Of a stretch of 60,919 nucleotides of DNA, positions 1-7,279 are shown one piece after another. Position 1 is the stretch's first letter. Every line of letters begins with the position of its first letter. A program made the position numbers and the translations under genes. Source of the stretch: Paenibacillus cookii (lineage in GTDB: Bacteria > Bacillota > Bacilli > Paenibacillales > Paenibacillaceae). A model generated the notes under the pieces. It was not told the DNA's origin and did not search any database. It saw only the letters and a list, made by a program, of their open reading frames with translations. The stretch is taken from contig NZ_BORW01000034.1 in NCBI RefSeq assembly GCF_018333375.1, positions 1 through 60,919 on the forward strand. The letters are read 5' to 3'.

Positions 1-143
1 AAGTGAAAGAGACAAATTACACTGAGCCTGAACAATTTATTGTCAGGCTAGCGTCTTTAGGCGCAGTTTGGCAACAGGGGGTTATACCCCAAGTGCAAAC
101 CACCCGTTGGACGGGTGGTTATGATTGTGTGTTCGAATGCTGA
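1..143 (+). repeat. Left-edge sequence, possible end of an insertion element
   Basis: A frame stays open from 3 to the stop at 141-143 without a recognisable start, so it could be the tail of a gene lying left of the window. It contains the 12-mer TGAGCCTGAACA at 23-34, found in inverted orientation at 60905-60916. A perfect 10-bp stem with a 3-nt loop (AACCACCCGT, 98-107, with 111-120) follows. Hairpins near repeated ends are typical of IS elements such as IS200/IS605, but I recognise no transposase motif. The family is not assigned. Confidence 0.3.
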
Positions 144-248
144 AGACTCCCCACACAGTATGGAAAAATCCGCGCATGCCCGCAACCTTTTCCGCTCTAA
201 ACTGTTTTATATGTAAAAGGCTTTTTTAGGGAAGGGAACGACAAGTCC

Positions 249-527
249 ATGAAAGCCGCGTGGTTGGTTTCGTTGATCCTGCTCGGCGTCCTGGCGGCCG
301 GGTGCCATCATCCTCATCGTTTTGAGGTCGAGGGCCGGATCGAAAGCGTCGATGCCGACAGGAATATGCTGCACGTCAGCGGATTTGAAGTGAAAGTCAA
401 AAACGCGGCGGAGTACCGGGCAGGGGAATACGTGAAAGCCGTATTGGAAAGCCCCTATGCCGACAAGGACGTGTACGATCCGGCCAGAACGAAAACGGTA
501 AGCGTTGAAAAGGGTGCCCCGCAATAA
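249..527 (+). CDS. Small predicted lipoprotein, function unknown
   Basis: This 92-residue protein starts with a short signal peptide ending in a lipobox (LAAGC, Cys19), so the mature chain should be lipid-anchored outside the cell. The rest (VEGRIESVDADRNMLHV...VKVKNAA) has the alternating pattern of a small beta-barrel or OB-like fold, as in other short Firmicute lipoproteins of unknown role. The next gene starts 27 bp downstream, so the two are probably cotranscribed. No catalytic motif is visible. The lipoprotein call is firm; the function is open. Confidence 0.75.
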   Translation: MKAAWLVSLILLGVLAAGCHHPHRFEVEGRIESVDADRNMLHVSGFEVKVKNAAEYRAGEYVKAVLESPYADKDVYDPARTKTVSVEKGAPQ

Positions 528-554
528 CGTGATGCCGAGATCTTGGAGGTTGAC

Positions 555-1457
555 ATGAAAAAATGGTTTGCCGCATTGCCCCCGCTGCTGGCCGCCTGCA
601 TGCTGTCCCTGGGCTCTTCCGCGTCCGCGGCCGGATGGACGGATTACCGGCTGGTTGCCCACGCGCTCGGCGGGATCGACCAGAAGCCATACACCAATTC
701 CTACGAGGCTTTTGTCACGAATTACGAAAAAGGGCAGCGCGTCTTTGAAATCGATCTGCAGTTTACGTCGGACGGTTGCCTGGTCGGGCGGCATGACTGG
801 TCCCTTTATGCTTTTCAATCGCTTGGACAACCGGTTTCGGCAGACATGACCGGCGGGCCGCTTCCGCTTGACCGGATGAGGTCGTTAACGATGTTCGATC
901 AATACCATCTGCTGACGTTTGGCGATATCGTCGATATTATGCACGAGTATCCGGACGCCTATTTTGTGACCGACACGAAAAGCACGGATTCGGATACGGT
1001 GACCGCTCAGTTCAATCAAATCGTAGAGCTGCTGAACGAGGACCCGCATATATTGAAGCGGATCATCCCGCAAATATATAACGAAAAAATGTACGGGGTC
1101 ATCGAGCGCGTCTTTCCGTTCGAGTCTTACATTTATACGTTGTACCAGACGGCCGATTCGAACCAAAAAGTGTTGCAGTACGTCAAAAGCCGCCCGAAAG
1201 TTACGGCCGTCACCATGCCCGAATGGCGGGCGACCTCCGGATTTCTAAGCGGCCTGAAGCAGATGGGCAAGCGAAGTTTCGTCCATACGATCAATAGCCC
1301 CGAAGCGATGGACAAGTATAAGGCGAAGGGCGTTTACGGATTTTACACCGATTTTGTCACGCCGGAGGACTTAAGACGGTATGCTGCTAAAAAGGCTCAG
1401 CAAGGCGCGGCCAAAACGGCCAAAGCCGCTTTGCCGAAGCCGGATAAACGTACATAA
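555..1457 (+). CDS. Secreted GDPD / PI-PLC-like phosphodiesterase family protein
   Basis: The 300-residue protein has a Sec signal peptide (about residues 1-26, ending ASAAG) and then a glycerophosphodiester-phosphodiesterase-like TIM barrel. Visible motifs are AHALGG (His36), FEIDLQ (Glu65 and Asp67) and GRHDW (His80), the usual metal and catalytic set of the GDPD superfamily. Family members hydrolyse glycerophosphodiesters or phosphoinositides; the substrate here is not evident. The ATG at 555 is chosen over an upstream TTG because GGAGGT (545-550) sits just ahead of it. The C-terminus is a Lys/Ala-rich tail. It probably forms an operon with the preceding lipoprotein. Confidence 0.8.
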   Translation: MKKWFAALPPLLAACMLSLGSSASAAGWTDYRLVAHALGGIDQKPYTNSYEAFVTNYEKGQRVFEIDLQFTSDGCLVGRHDWSLYAFQSLGQPVSADMTGGPLPLDRMRSLTMFDQYHLLTFGDIVDIMHEYPDAYFVTDTKSTDSDTVTAQFNQIVELLNEDPHILKRIIPQIYNEKMYGVIERVFPFESYIYTLYQTADSNQKVLQYVKSRPKVTAVTMPEWRATSGFLSGLKQMGKRSFVHTINSPEAMDKYKAKGVYGFYTDFVTPEDLRRYAAKKAQQGAAKTAKAALPKPDKRT

Positions 1458-1532
1458 ATCGGCAGCCGGTTCCGCAGGAAAAGGCCAGCTCGATGAATGA
1501 ATCGGTAAATGGAAGGAGAGTACGCGACCGCC

Positions 1533-1730
1533 ATGATCGAGATCCTGTTGACCTTGGTAGGTTTGGTGATGCTGATCAGCCCCGCGACGTTCTGGAAAAT
1601 AACCGAAAGATGGAAAAACAGCGGTGATGAAGAACCCTCCATGGGTTATGTCTGGGCGACCCGGTTTGGCGGAACGTTGTTCCTTCTGGCAGGCCTGGGC
1701 AGCGCGCTGGCGAAGATCTTTTGGACCTAG
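1533..1730 (+). CDS. Small two-helix membrane protein (DUF6199-like)
   Basis: The 65-residue chain has two hydrophobic helices (MIEILLTLVGLVMLISP and FGGTLFLLAGLGSAL) around a soluble segment FWKITERWKNSGDEEPS. The pattern ISPxTFWKITERWK...EPS...R.GG recalls the small membrane proteins called DUF6199, a match from memory. AAGGAG lies at 1511-1516, a slightly long distance ahead of the ATG at 1533; an in-frame ATG at 1509 would add eight residues but lacks an upstream ribosome site. Function unknown. Confidence 0.6.
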   Translation: MIEILLTLVGLVMLISPATFWKITERWKNSGDEEPSMGYVWATRFGGTLFLLAGLGSALAKIFWT

Positions 1731-1808
1731 GGAGTATTCCTGAGGCACCGACAAGCAGAACCCGTAGAAGTAGCGCCGGAAGGCGGTCTCGTGCTTAAAT
1801 ACCCGTTG

Positions 1809-1841
1809 AAAGGCTGCCCATGGGCAGCCTTTTGTTTTTTT
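1809..1841. terminator. Bidirectional intrinsic terminator
   Basis: A perfect 12-bp inverted repeat (AAAGGCTGCCCA and its complement) is followed by a T-run on the plus strand and preceded by A residues. It separates the rightward membrane-protein gene from the leftward MFS gene ending at 1844, and could serve both. Confidence 0.85.
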
Positions 1842-1843
1842 CA

Positions 1844-3313
1844 TTACTGATTTGTTTTTTTTCGCGGAAGGAACAAGGCGGCAACTCCCCCGATTATCAA
1901 TCCTGCGGCGGCCCAATACAAGGCGGTTTGGACACCGGAAGCCTGCGCGGCCAGCAGCGAGCTGCCGGTTTGCCCGTCAATGCCGGAATTGGCGATGAAG
2001 ATCAGGAAGGCCATGCCGATCGCGTTGCCGATATTCAGCGTGGTTGTGGCCATGCCCGAGGCCACTCCTTGCTCCGAATGGGCCACGCCGGTGGAAGCGG
2101 CGATCCACATGCCGGTCCATACGACGCCCTGGCCGACACCGGAAACGATCAAGCCGGGAACGATCAGCAGGTAGCCGGAGTCGACACCCGCCCCCAGCGG
2201 GAGGAGGGCAGTACCCGCAATGCCGATCAGGAAGCCGCTCAGGAGCGTGCTGCGCATGCCGAAACGCGTGGCAAGCCTTTCTCCCCATTGGGTTCCGAGG
2301 GCGATGGAAAGCGAAGGCACGATAAATGCCAGACCGGTTTGCAGGGCGTTGAATTGATGCACATTCTGGAACAAAACCGTCAGGAAATAAGGGATCGCGC
2401 CAAATGTGCCCATGTAAAGAAAGGTTATGATCATGCCTGTGACGAGGCTGCGTCTCCGAAGGAGATGCAGCGGCATAAGCGGATCCGCGGTACGGATTTC
2501 GATCCGTACAAAAGCGAGAAACAACAGAAGGGACATGACGGCGCATACCAAAATGCTGACCGAACCCCATCCCGACTCCGGTCCCTGGACGAGAACATAA
2601 ACAAGAAGGGTCGCGGCAGCGGTAAAGGTTAGCGCACCGGGGAGATCGAAGCGGCTTCTTCCCGATCGGGCGGAGTCGCGCGGAATCACGAAGAGGGCCG
2701 CAAGGGCTGCGCCGCCGGCGAAGAGCACGTTGACGAAGAAAACGGCTTCCCACCCAATGGCATTCGTTAGAATCCCGCCGAGAAGGGAACCGAGGGTCAG
2801 CCCGCTGGCCCCGGCTCCGCCCCACACCGCAAGGGCACGGTTTCTCCGGGGGCCTTCTTCATACAGCCGATTGATGAGCGACAAGGTAGCCGGAAAAAGA
2901 AACGCGGCTCCAATGCCTTGGAGCGCCCTGGCCATGATGATGACGAGCGGATTCCAAGCCAGCCCTCCGAGCAGAGAAGCCAGCGCAAACAGAAGCAGCG
3001 CCGAGACGAACATCCTTTTTTGCCCGAGCCGGTCCGAGGCGCGGCCGCCAAGGAGGAGGAAGCCGCCGCAAAAAATCGTATAGGCGCTGACCACCCACTG
3101 AAGGGATTGCTTCGAAAAGCCCAGCGCATGGCCCACTTCGGGAAGCGCGACGAACACGATATTAATGTCCAGGGAGTAGATCAACTGGGCAAACGCAAGA
3201 ATCGCCAGACTCCAGCCCAAGGCTTTCTTGGACGCATCCGCTTTGTCCGCAGAGTGGGCAGCGGCAGTATCCCTACCCCTTGAAACTGTGGAGGATAAAT
3301 CTTGTGGGGGCAT
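1844..3313 (-). CDS. MFS drug exporter, DHA2 (14-helix, EmrB/QacA) type
   Basis: The 489-residue protein has about 14 hydrophobic segments and the DHA2 hallmarks LDINIVFVALP in helix 1 and GGRASDRLGQKR (motif A) in the first loop, plus a long central hydrophobic stretch. Such proteins export hydrophobic or cationic compounds by proton antiport at the membrane. The start is the ATG at 3313, preceded by GAGGTG; an upstream in-frame ATG at 3334 lies ahead of that ribosome site. The gene is divergent from an ArsR-type regulator, and an 18-bp palindrome lies just upstream of its ribosome site, so repression by that regulator is likely. The substrate is unknown. Confidence 0.9.
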   Translation of the reverse strand: MPPQDLSSTVSRGRDTAAAHSADKADASKKALGWSLAILAFAQLIYSLDINIVFVALPEVGHALGFSKQSLQWVVSAYTIFCGGFLLLGGRASDRLGQKRMFVSALLLFALASLLGGLAWNPLVIIMARALQGIGAAFLFPATLSLINRLYEEGPRRNRALAVWGGAGASGLTLGSLLGGILTNAIGWEAVFFVNVLFAGGAALAALFVIPRDSARSGRSRFDLPGALTFTAAATLLVYVLVQGPESGWGSVSILVCAVMSLLLFLAFVRIEIRTADPLMPLHLLRRRSLVTGMIITFLYMGTFGAIPYFLTVLFQNVHQFNALQTGLAFIVPSLSIALGTQWGERLATRFGMRSTLLSGFLIGIAGTALLPLGAGVDSGYLLIVPGLIVSGVGQGVVWTGMWIAASTGVAHSEQGVASGMATTTLNIGNAIGMAFLIFIANSGIDGQTGSSLLAAQASGVQTALYWAAAGLIIGGVAALFLPRKKTNQ

Positions 3314-3328
3314 GTAAAAAGCACCTCG

Positions 3329-3346
3329 TTTCAAAATATTTTGAAA
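3329..3346. promoter_or_regulatory. Perfect 18-bp palindrome, probable ArsR operator
   Basis: The sequence TTTCAAAATATTTTGAAA equals its own reverse complement. It lies between the two divergent starts (3313 minus and 3403 plus), and TTTCAA half-sites recur at about 3355-3360. Assignment to the adjacent ArsR regulator is inferred from position. Confidence 0.7.
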
Positions 3347-3402
3347 TGATTATATTTCAAGAAAAGTTGAATTGTCAACAAGGGAAGCGTATAATATTTT
3401 CC

Positions 3403-3729
3403 ATGAGACCCAATTATGAAAATGATATGGCCAAAGCGGCCAAAGCACTCAGCGACCCGATTCGGATGAAGGTTTTGGTGATGATCAAAGAGGGCAGGCA
3501 GCCGGATTACCAGTCGCCTGTCTGCACGTTTGAGCCTGCTGCCGTGTGTCCTGCGGATTTGCAGCTTAAACTGGAGGACGTATCGCCGTCCAAACTGTCC
3601 TACCATTTGAAGGAGCTCAAGGAAGCGGGCTACATCAAAGAATGCAGGGAGGGAAAGAGGCACTATTATACGCTGCAGCCGGACAAACTGAAGGATTTTG
3701 CGGAGTCCTTGGGCTGGCTGTACGAATAA
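3403..3729 (+). CDS. ArsR-family winged-helix regulator
   Basis: This 108-residue DNA-binding protein has the ArsR arrangement: AAKALSDPIRMKVLVMI (helices 1-2), then the recognition region VSPSKLSYHLKELKEAGYIKECREGKRHYYTL with its wing. It has several Cys residues (VCTFEPAAVCPADL), which might sense metal or redox, but the classic ELCVCDL motif is absent. The ATG at 3403 follows AAGGGAAG; longer forms upstream would run through the operator region. The divergent layout suggests it represses the adjacent MFS exporter and itself. The inducer is unknown. Confidence 0.85.
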   Translation: MRPNYENDMAKAAKALSDPIRMKVLVMIKEGRQPDYQSPVCTFEPAAVCPADLQLKLEDVSPSKLSYHLKELKEAGYIKECREGKRHYYTLQPDKLKDFAESLGWLYE

Positions 3730-3956
3730 GAGGAGGCGGGCGGCACGGTATAGGGATGTGTAAACTCATGCCGGCACCTCTTTCGGATACAGCAAAAGCG
3801 CCTCCGGCATTGACGGGGGCGCTTCAAATTTGCAACCATGCAGCGCGAAGGGGCATTTTTCATAGAGGGCCAGGAAATAGCGGCGAAGGATGAACAAAGT
3901 CAACAACTTCATTGATTCCGTACCCGCTGCTTCGCTTAGGTCCTTTGGGGGAGATC

Positions 3957-4117
3957 GTGCAAATCGGTAAGGCTGAAGGATTTCGTCGCTTGGGTCGATC
4001 GGAACCTAATTCCCGGGCGGCATTTTGCATTGGGTCCAAGGCGATACTTATGTCGAGATGGACACCGGGAAAATCACCGAGGAGCAAATGATCGAAGTGG
4101 CAAGATCCATGAGGTAA
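3957..4117 (+). pseudogene. Remnant of a DUF4367-type gene, C-terminal part
   Basis: No intact gene occupies 3730-4274. The frame ending at 4117 reads ILHWVQGDTYVEMDTGK followed by ITEEQMIEVARSMR and a stop, the typical end of DUF4367 anti-sigma/lipoprotein-type domains. The preceding homologous pieces (VQIGKAEGF, then AWVDRNLIPG) lie in other frames, so at least two frameshifts separate them and no start remains. I infer a decayed gene. A weak GC-rich hairpin lies near 3797-3825; the rest of this interval holds nothing I recognise. Confidence 0.55.
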
Positions 4118-4221
4118 CGAAGATCGCAGAAAAAAAGGGGTATCCGGATTATGTGGCGGAATCTCCTGTTTTGTAATTGTATGATAAAATCGGAACTTGT
4201 GGTGGACTGATCTGCAAGTTA

Positions 4222-4259
4222 TTGAATTTTGAATCCGGTATAACTATTATGGTTATAAC
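4222..4259 (+). promoter_or_regulatory. Promoter of the Rrf2 gene with overlapping operator
   Basis: A -35 TTGAAT (4222-4227) and -10 TATTAT (4245-4250) are separated by 17 bp. An inverted repeat, GGTATAAC to GGTTATAAC at 4237-4259, covers the -10 box. The same TTATAAC half-site recurs ahead of the next gene (4729-4767). This suggests autorepression by the Rrf2 protein. Confidence 0.65.
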
Positions 4260-4274
4260 GAGAGGGTGAAACAA

Positions 4275-4694
4275 ATGAAAAAATTAAGCAGTCGTTTCTC
4301 GATTGCAGTTCATGTTCTCTGCTTGATACATTTAAGCCCCTCGCTTTGTACTGGGGATTTCATGGCAGCGAGCGTAAAGACCAATCCAGTTATCATTCGC
4401 AATATTCTTGCCAAACTCAAAAAAGCAGGACTTGTTGATGTACGTCCAGGAGTGGGAGGAGCATTTTTGCTGAAGAACTTGGAAGAGATCACGTTGCTGG
4501 ACGTATACAATGCAGTGGAAGTTATTGACAATGGTGAGTTGTTCAATATACATGCAGAACCAGATCCAAATTGTCCGATAGGAAAAAATATGGTAGCTGT
4601 TCTGCGGTCAGAAATGAGAGCGGCTCAATCAGCAATGGAACAGAGGCTAGCTCAGGTTTCATTGAGACAATTGGTTACAGAACTGGGCAAATAG
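4275..4694 (+). CDS. Rrf2-family transcriptional regulator (YwnA-like)
   Basis: The 139-residue protein aligns by eye with Bacillus YwnA: SRFSIAVHVLCLI at the start, the helix-turn-helix VKTNPVIIRNILAKLKKAGLV, then the wing RPGVGGAFLL and the dimerisation helix. The three-Cys iron-sulphur loop of IscR/NsrR is not present in canonical form; isolated Cys occur at CLI, LCTG and PNCP. The ATG at 4275 follows GAGAGGG; an in-frame GTG at 4266 is less likely. Identical TTATAAC operators lie upstream of this gene and of the 4803 gene, so it probably represses both in response to electrophile or redox stress (inferred). The region is more AT-rich than its surroundings. Confidence 0.85.
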   Translation: MKKLSSRFSIAVHVLCLIHLSPSLCTGDFMAASVKTNPVIIRNILAKLKKAGLVDVRPGVGGAFLLKNLEEITLLDVYNAVEVIDNGELFNIHAEPDPNCPIGKNMVAVLRSEMRAAQSAMEQRLAQVSLRQLVTELGK

Positions 4695-4728
4695 AATGGC
4701 GTTTTACTGAGCCATTTTTTTTGAACTC

Positions 4729-4767
4729 GTTATAATCAAAGTTATTATAACAATTTTGGTTATAACC
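4729..4767 (+). promoter_or_regulatory. Operator cluster ahead of the QorB-like gene
   Basis: GTTATAAT (4729-4736), TTATAAC (4745-4751) and the perfect palindrome GGTTATAACC (4758-4767) lie in the 108-bp gap. They match the half-sites upstream of the Rrf2 gene, implying one shared regulator. A TTGAAC at 4721 could be the -35 box. Confidence 0.6.
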
Positions 4768-4802
4768 TGATTATAGAAAAATAACGAAAGGAAGATCAGT
4801 TC

Positions 4803-5660
4803 ATGAAGATTATTGTTACAGGAGCAACAGGTCAACTTGGAGGTCTCGTTATTCAACATTTACTCAAAAAGGCTCCGACAAATCAAATTGTTGCAGTCGC
4901 ACGCAATCTCGAAAAAGCCTCTGATCTTGCGGAGTTTGGCATTGAAGTCCGTCAGGGAGATTATAATAATCCGGAATCTCTTCACGATGCATTTGTCGAC
5001 GGAACCAAACTCCTGTTTATCTCAAGTTCAGAGACCGATGATCCATTACGTGTCGTCCAACATGCCAATGTCGTCAAAGCCGCCCGAGATGCAGGTATTA
5101 AGCAAATTGCCTATACCGGCTTTGCTTTTGCCGAAGATAATCCATTCGCTCTCGTTCATATGGCTACGGAGTATGCGATTCGCACGACGAATATTCCATA
5201 CACCTTCTTGCGTAACGGTGGTTATACAGAGTTTTTTGTTAATCCATCACTAAAAGCAAACGTAGAAAACGGGACGATCATTACAAATGCCAATAAGGGA
5301 AAAGTGAATTCGGTTAGCCGTAGTGATCTGGCTCTTGCTGCCGCCACAGTTCTGACAGAGGATGGACATGAGAACAAGGAATACAACCTTGTTTCCAATA
5401 ATCCTTGGAGCTTTGATGATTTGGCTGAAATTCTTTCCGAAGTTTCTGGGAAAAGTGTTGTCCATCAATCGGTTTCCTTTGAAGAAGAGAAGAACATACT
5501 CGTTCGAGCAGGTATGCCGGAATCTTTTGCTGAAACTACGGCTTTTATCTATACCACAATTGCAGAGGGGAAAATGGCAAGAACGACCGATGATTTACAA
5601 AAGCTAATTGGATTTCAAACGCCTATTAAAGAGATCGTCATAAAAGCCTTGCAAGGCTAA
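4803..5660 (+). CDS. NAD(P)-binding NmrA/QorB-like quinone oxidoreductase
   Basis: The 285-residue protein opens with a Rossmann motif (TGATGQLG, residues 7-14) and follows the NmrA-like atypical short-chain dehydrogenase layout of E. coli QorB (YtfG): ISSSETDD, IAYTGF, PYTFLRNGGYTEFF and a C-terminal substrate region. QorB-type enzymes reduce quinones using NADPH in the cytosol. The ATG at 4803 follows AAAGGAAG. Shared operators tie it to the Rrf2 regulator, a pairing typical of quinone/electrophile-response modules in Bacillales. AT-rich codon use suggests the pair arrived by transfer. Confidence 0.85.
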   Translation: MKIIVTGATGQLGGLVIQHLLKKAPTNQIVAVARNLEKASDLAEFGIEVRQGDYNNPESLHDAFVDGTKLLFISSSETDDPLRVVQHANVVKAARDAGIKQIAYTGFAFAEDNPFALVHMATEYAIRTTNIPYTFLRNGGYTEFFVNPSLKANVENGTIITNANKGKVNSVSRSDLALAAATVLTEDGHENKEYNLVSNNPWSFDDLAEILSEVSGKSVVHQSVSFEEEKNILVRAGMPESFAETTAFIYTTIAEGKMARTTDDLQKLIGFQTPIKEIVIKALQG

Positions 5661-5775
5661 GTCATGAGCATGCAGCCCAATTTTTGCAAGACTGAAGGTA
5701 TCAGAATGGACATACTCAATCTATCCCGTTTAAAAATTTACGGTATATTAGAAAGCGAGCATGACTTACAAATAC

Positions 5776-5798
5776 AGGTGGAGATAACATCTCCACCC
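5776..5798 (+). repeat. Left 23-bp direct repeat flanking the MITE
   Basis: This 23-bp sequence is identical to 5967-5989. It is itself a near-palindrome (GGTGGAGAT, 3-nt centre, ATCTCCACC). It forms part of the transposase coding sequence and reads as a target-site duplication. Confidence 0.8.
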
Positions 5799-5966
5799 CA
5801 GAGTGTCGAGAAAGTCCAACGGACTTTTCGACACTCTATTTTTTATATGGGGAATCATATCTTTTAAAATAAAAATCGATTTAAAGCGCTCTGAGAACCC
5901 TACTTCAGTGACCGACGAGGCAATTTTAAACCCCCTGCAAAAAACAGGGGGTTTCTCGACAGCCTG
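5799..5966. mobile_element. 168-bp MITE-like element with terminal inverted repeats
   Basis: The segment between the 23-bp duplications begins CAGAGTGTCGAGAAA and ends with the complement of CAGGCTGTCGAGAAA, 13 of 15 matching, extending to 15 of 19. It has no coding capacity. It holds two strong hairpins: 5801-5836 (about 16 bp with one bulge, followed by a T-rich run) and 5928-5954 (10 perfect base pairs around a 7-nt loop). This is the structure of a non-autonomous miniature element mobilised in trans. The palindromic target with a long duplication is reminiscent of the IS1182 family, as I recall it; the parent element is not in this window. Confidence 0.75.
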
Positions 5967-5989
5967 AGGTGGAGATAACATCTCCACCC
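5967..5989 (+). repeat. Right 23-bp direct repeat flanking the MITE
   Basis: Identical to 5776-5798. The reading frame of the transposase resumes here, so this copy and the left copy together mark a precise insertion. Confidence 0.8.
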
Positions 5990-7191
5990 TCTTCTTGTCC
6001 TCATTGTGGATGCGTAGCGAATCTTTATAAACATAGCAGCCGTGAGCAGATTTGTATGGACTTACCAATTCGCGGAAAGCGAGTAGGACTTTGCATTAGA
6101 CGTCAAAGATATAGATGTCGTGAATGTAACCAAACCTTTTGGGAACGAATAGATGACATTATTGATGATAAGAGAAACTGTACCAAACGACTCTTGGCCT
6201 ATATCGAAAAGCAAAGCCTTAAAAGAACTTTCGTAAGTATCTCCGAAGAGGTAGGCATGGACGAAAAGACGATCCGCAATATTTTTCGTGTCTACGTTAA
6301 TCATCTGGGAGAAACCATTCGTTTCGAAACACCTCAATGGCTCGGGATCGATGAAATTCATATCATTAAACCTCGATGCGTCCTAACCAATATAGAAGAG
6401 CAAACATTGTTCGACATCCTTCCAGATCGGAATAAGGAAACGGTTATCAGTTATCTTTCAAGGCTTCCTAACAAAGAACGGAAGCGTTTCATCCTTCTCA
6501 AACGCAATAAAGAGCTTTCAGAGAGGGATACGTTTATTCTCGATGTATGGACGAAGAATTACCCTTCCCTTAGAATTGCGTATGAGTTAAAGGAAACATT
6601 CCTCGATATATGGGAATGCCCTAATAAACAATTGGCGATCCTCAAATACTGCGATTGGAAGGCTAAGATACCGATTGAAATCGAACCTGCTTTCAATGCA
6701 TTAACGAAAGCCATGAATAACTGGGAAAGAGAAATCTTCGCTTATTTTGACCACCGAATCACAAACGCCTATACAGAGTCTCTAAATAGCTTCATTCGAG
6801 TAACAAACCGATTGGGAAGAGGTTATTCGTTTGAAGCCCTAAGAGCTAAGATCCTATTTACAAAAGGGCTAATTAAACAGCGTAAACCGAAGCATCAGCG
6901 GCGTTTGGATGGTTATGAGCTTCGTGAAGAGAACTTTCCAATGTTCAAAGTACCCCTTATTTACGTTCGAGATCAGGAGGAACGTAAGTATCTTGGAATT
7001 GACCTTCCTGCCTTAATCGAGAAATTGGAGAAGGGCCAATGATAAGCCCTTTTCCACCACATCATCCGGATACCCAAAAAAAGCTGCCGAATCAGCGAAT
7101 TGAACGCGGGCATGCCTCCGCACACTTTCCTTAACAAAACACAAGCCCATCGATAAAAAAGACATGTCTTTCCATACCTGCGCAAGTTAAA

Positions 7192-7207
7192 ATGTAAGCG
7201 ATTTCAA
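7192..7207. promoter_or_regulatory. CcpA catabolite-response element (cre)
   Basis: ATGTAAGCGATTTCAA matches the Bacillales cre consensus WTGNAARCGNWWWCAW at every position. It lies 73 bp ahead of the start of the secreted beta-helix protein, so carbon-catabolite control of that gene is likely. The rest of 7043-7279 holds no gene I can support. Confidence 0.75.
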
Positions 7208-7279
7208 AATAGAGGGGATGCGGAATGAAATGCTAGCAAATTCGCATGATCCTCATTTCAGAGAGGTGGGATTCTATTG

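Larger units (their letters stand above)
5706..7042 (+). pseudogene. ISL3-family transposase, disrupted and internally deleted
   Basis: Removing the 191-bp duplicated/inserted segment (5777-5967) restores one frame of about 381 codons that starts at the ATG at 5706 and reads MDILNLSRLKIYG...VEITSPPSSCPHCG. The parts are recognisable as ISL3: a zinc ribbon (CPHC ... CREC), a helix-turn-helix, the first DDE aspartate in WLGIDEIH, LFDILPDRNKETVISYLSRL, and the C-terminal TNAYTESLNSFIRVTNRLGRGYSFE. Between LSRLPNKE and RKRFILLKRN (near 6476-6487) the usual central block with the DMW aspartate and the D-FHVV motif is missing, an apparent in-frame loss of about 60 residues. The gene should therefore be inactive. 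No clear terminal inverted repeats of the ISL3 element were found. Confidence 0.8.

Noticed and set aside
5664..5867. A 67-codon small gene after the QorB-like gene
   Set aside because: It is the 5' end of the ISL3 transposase running into the MITE, not an independent gene.
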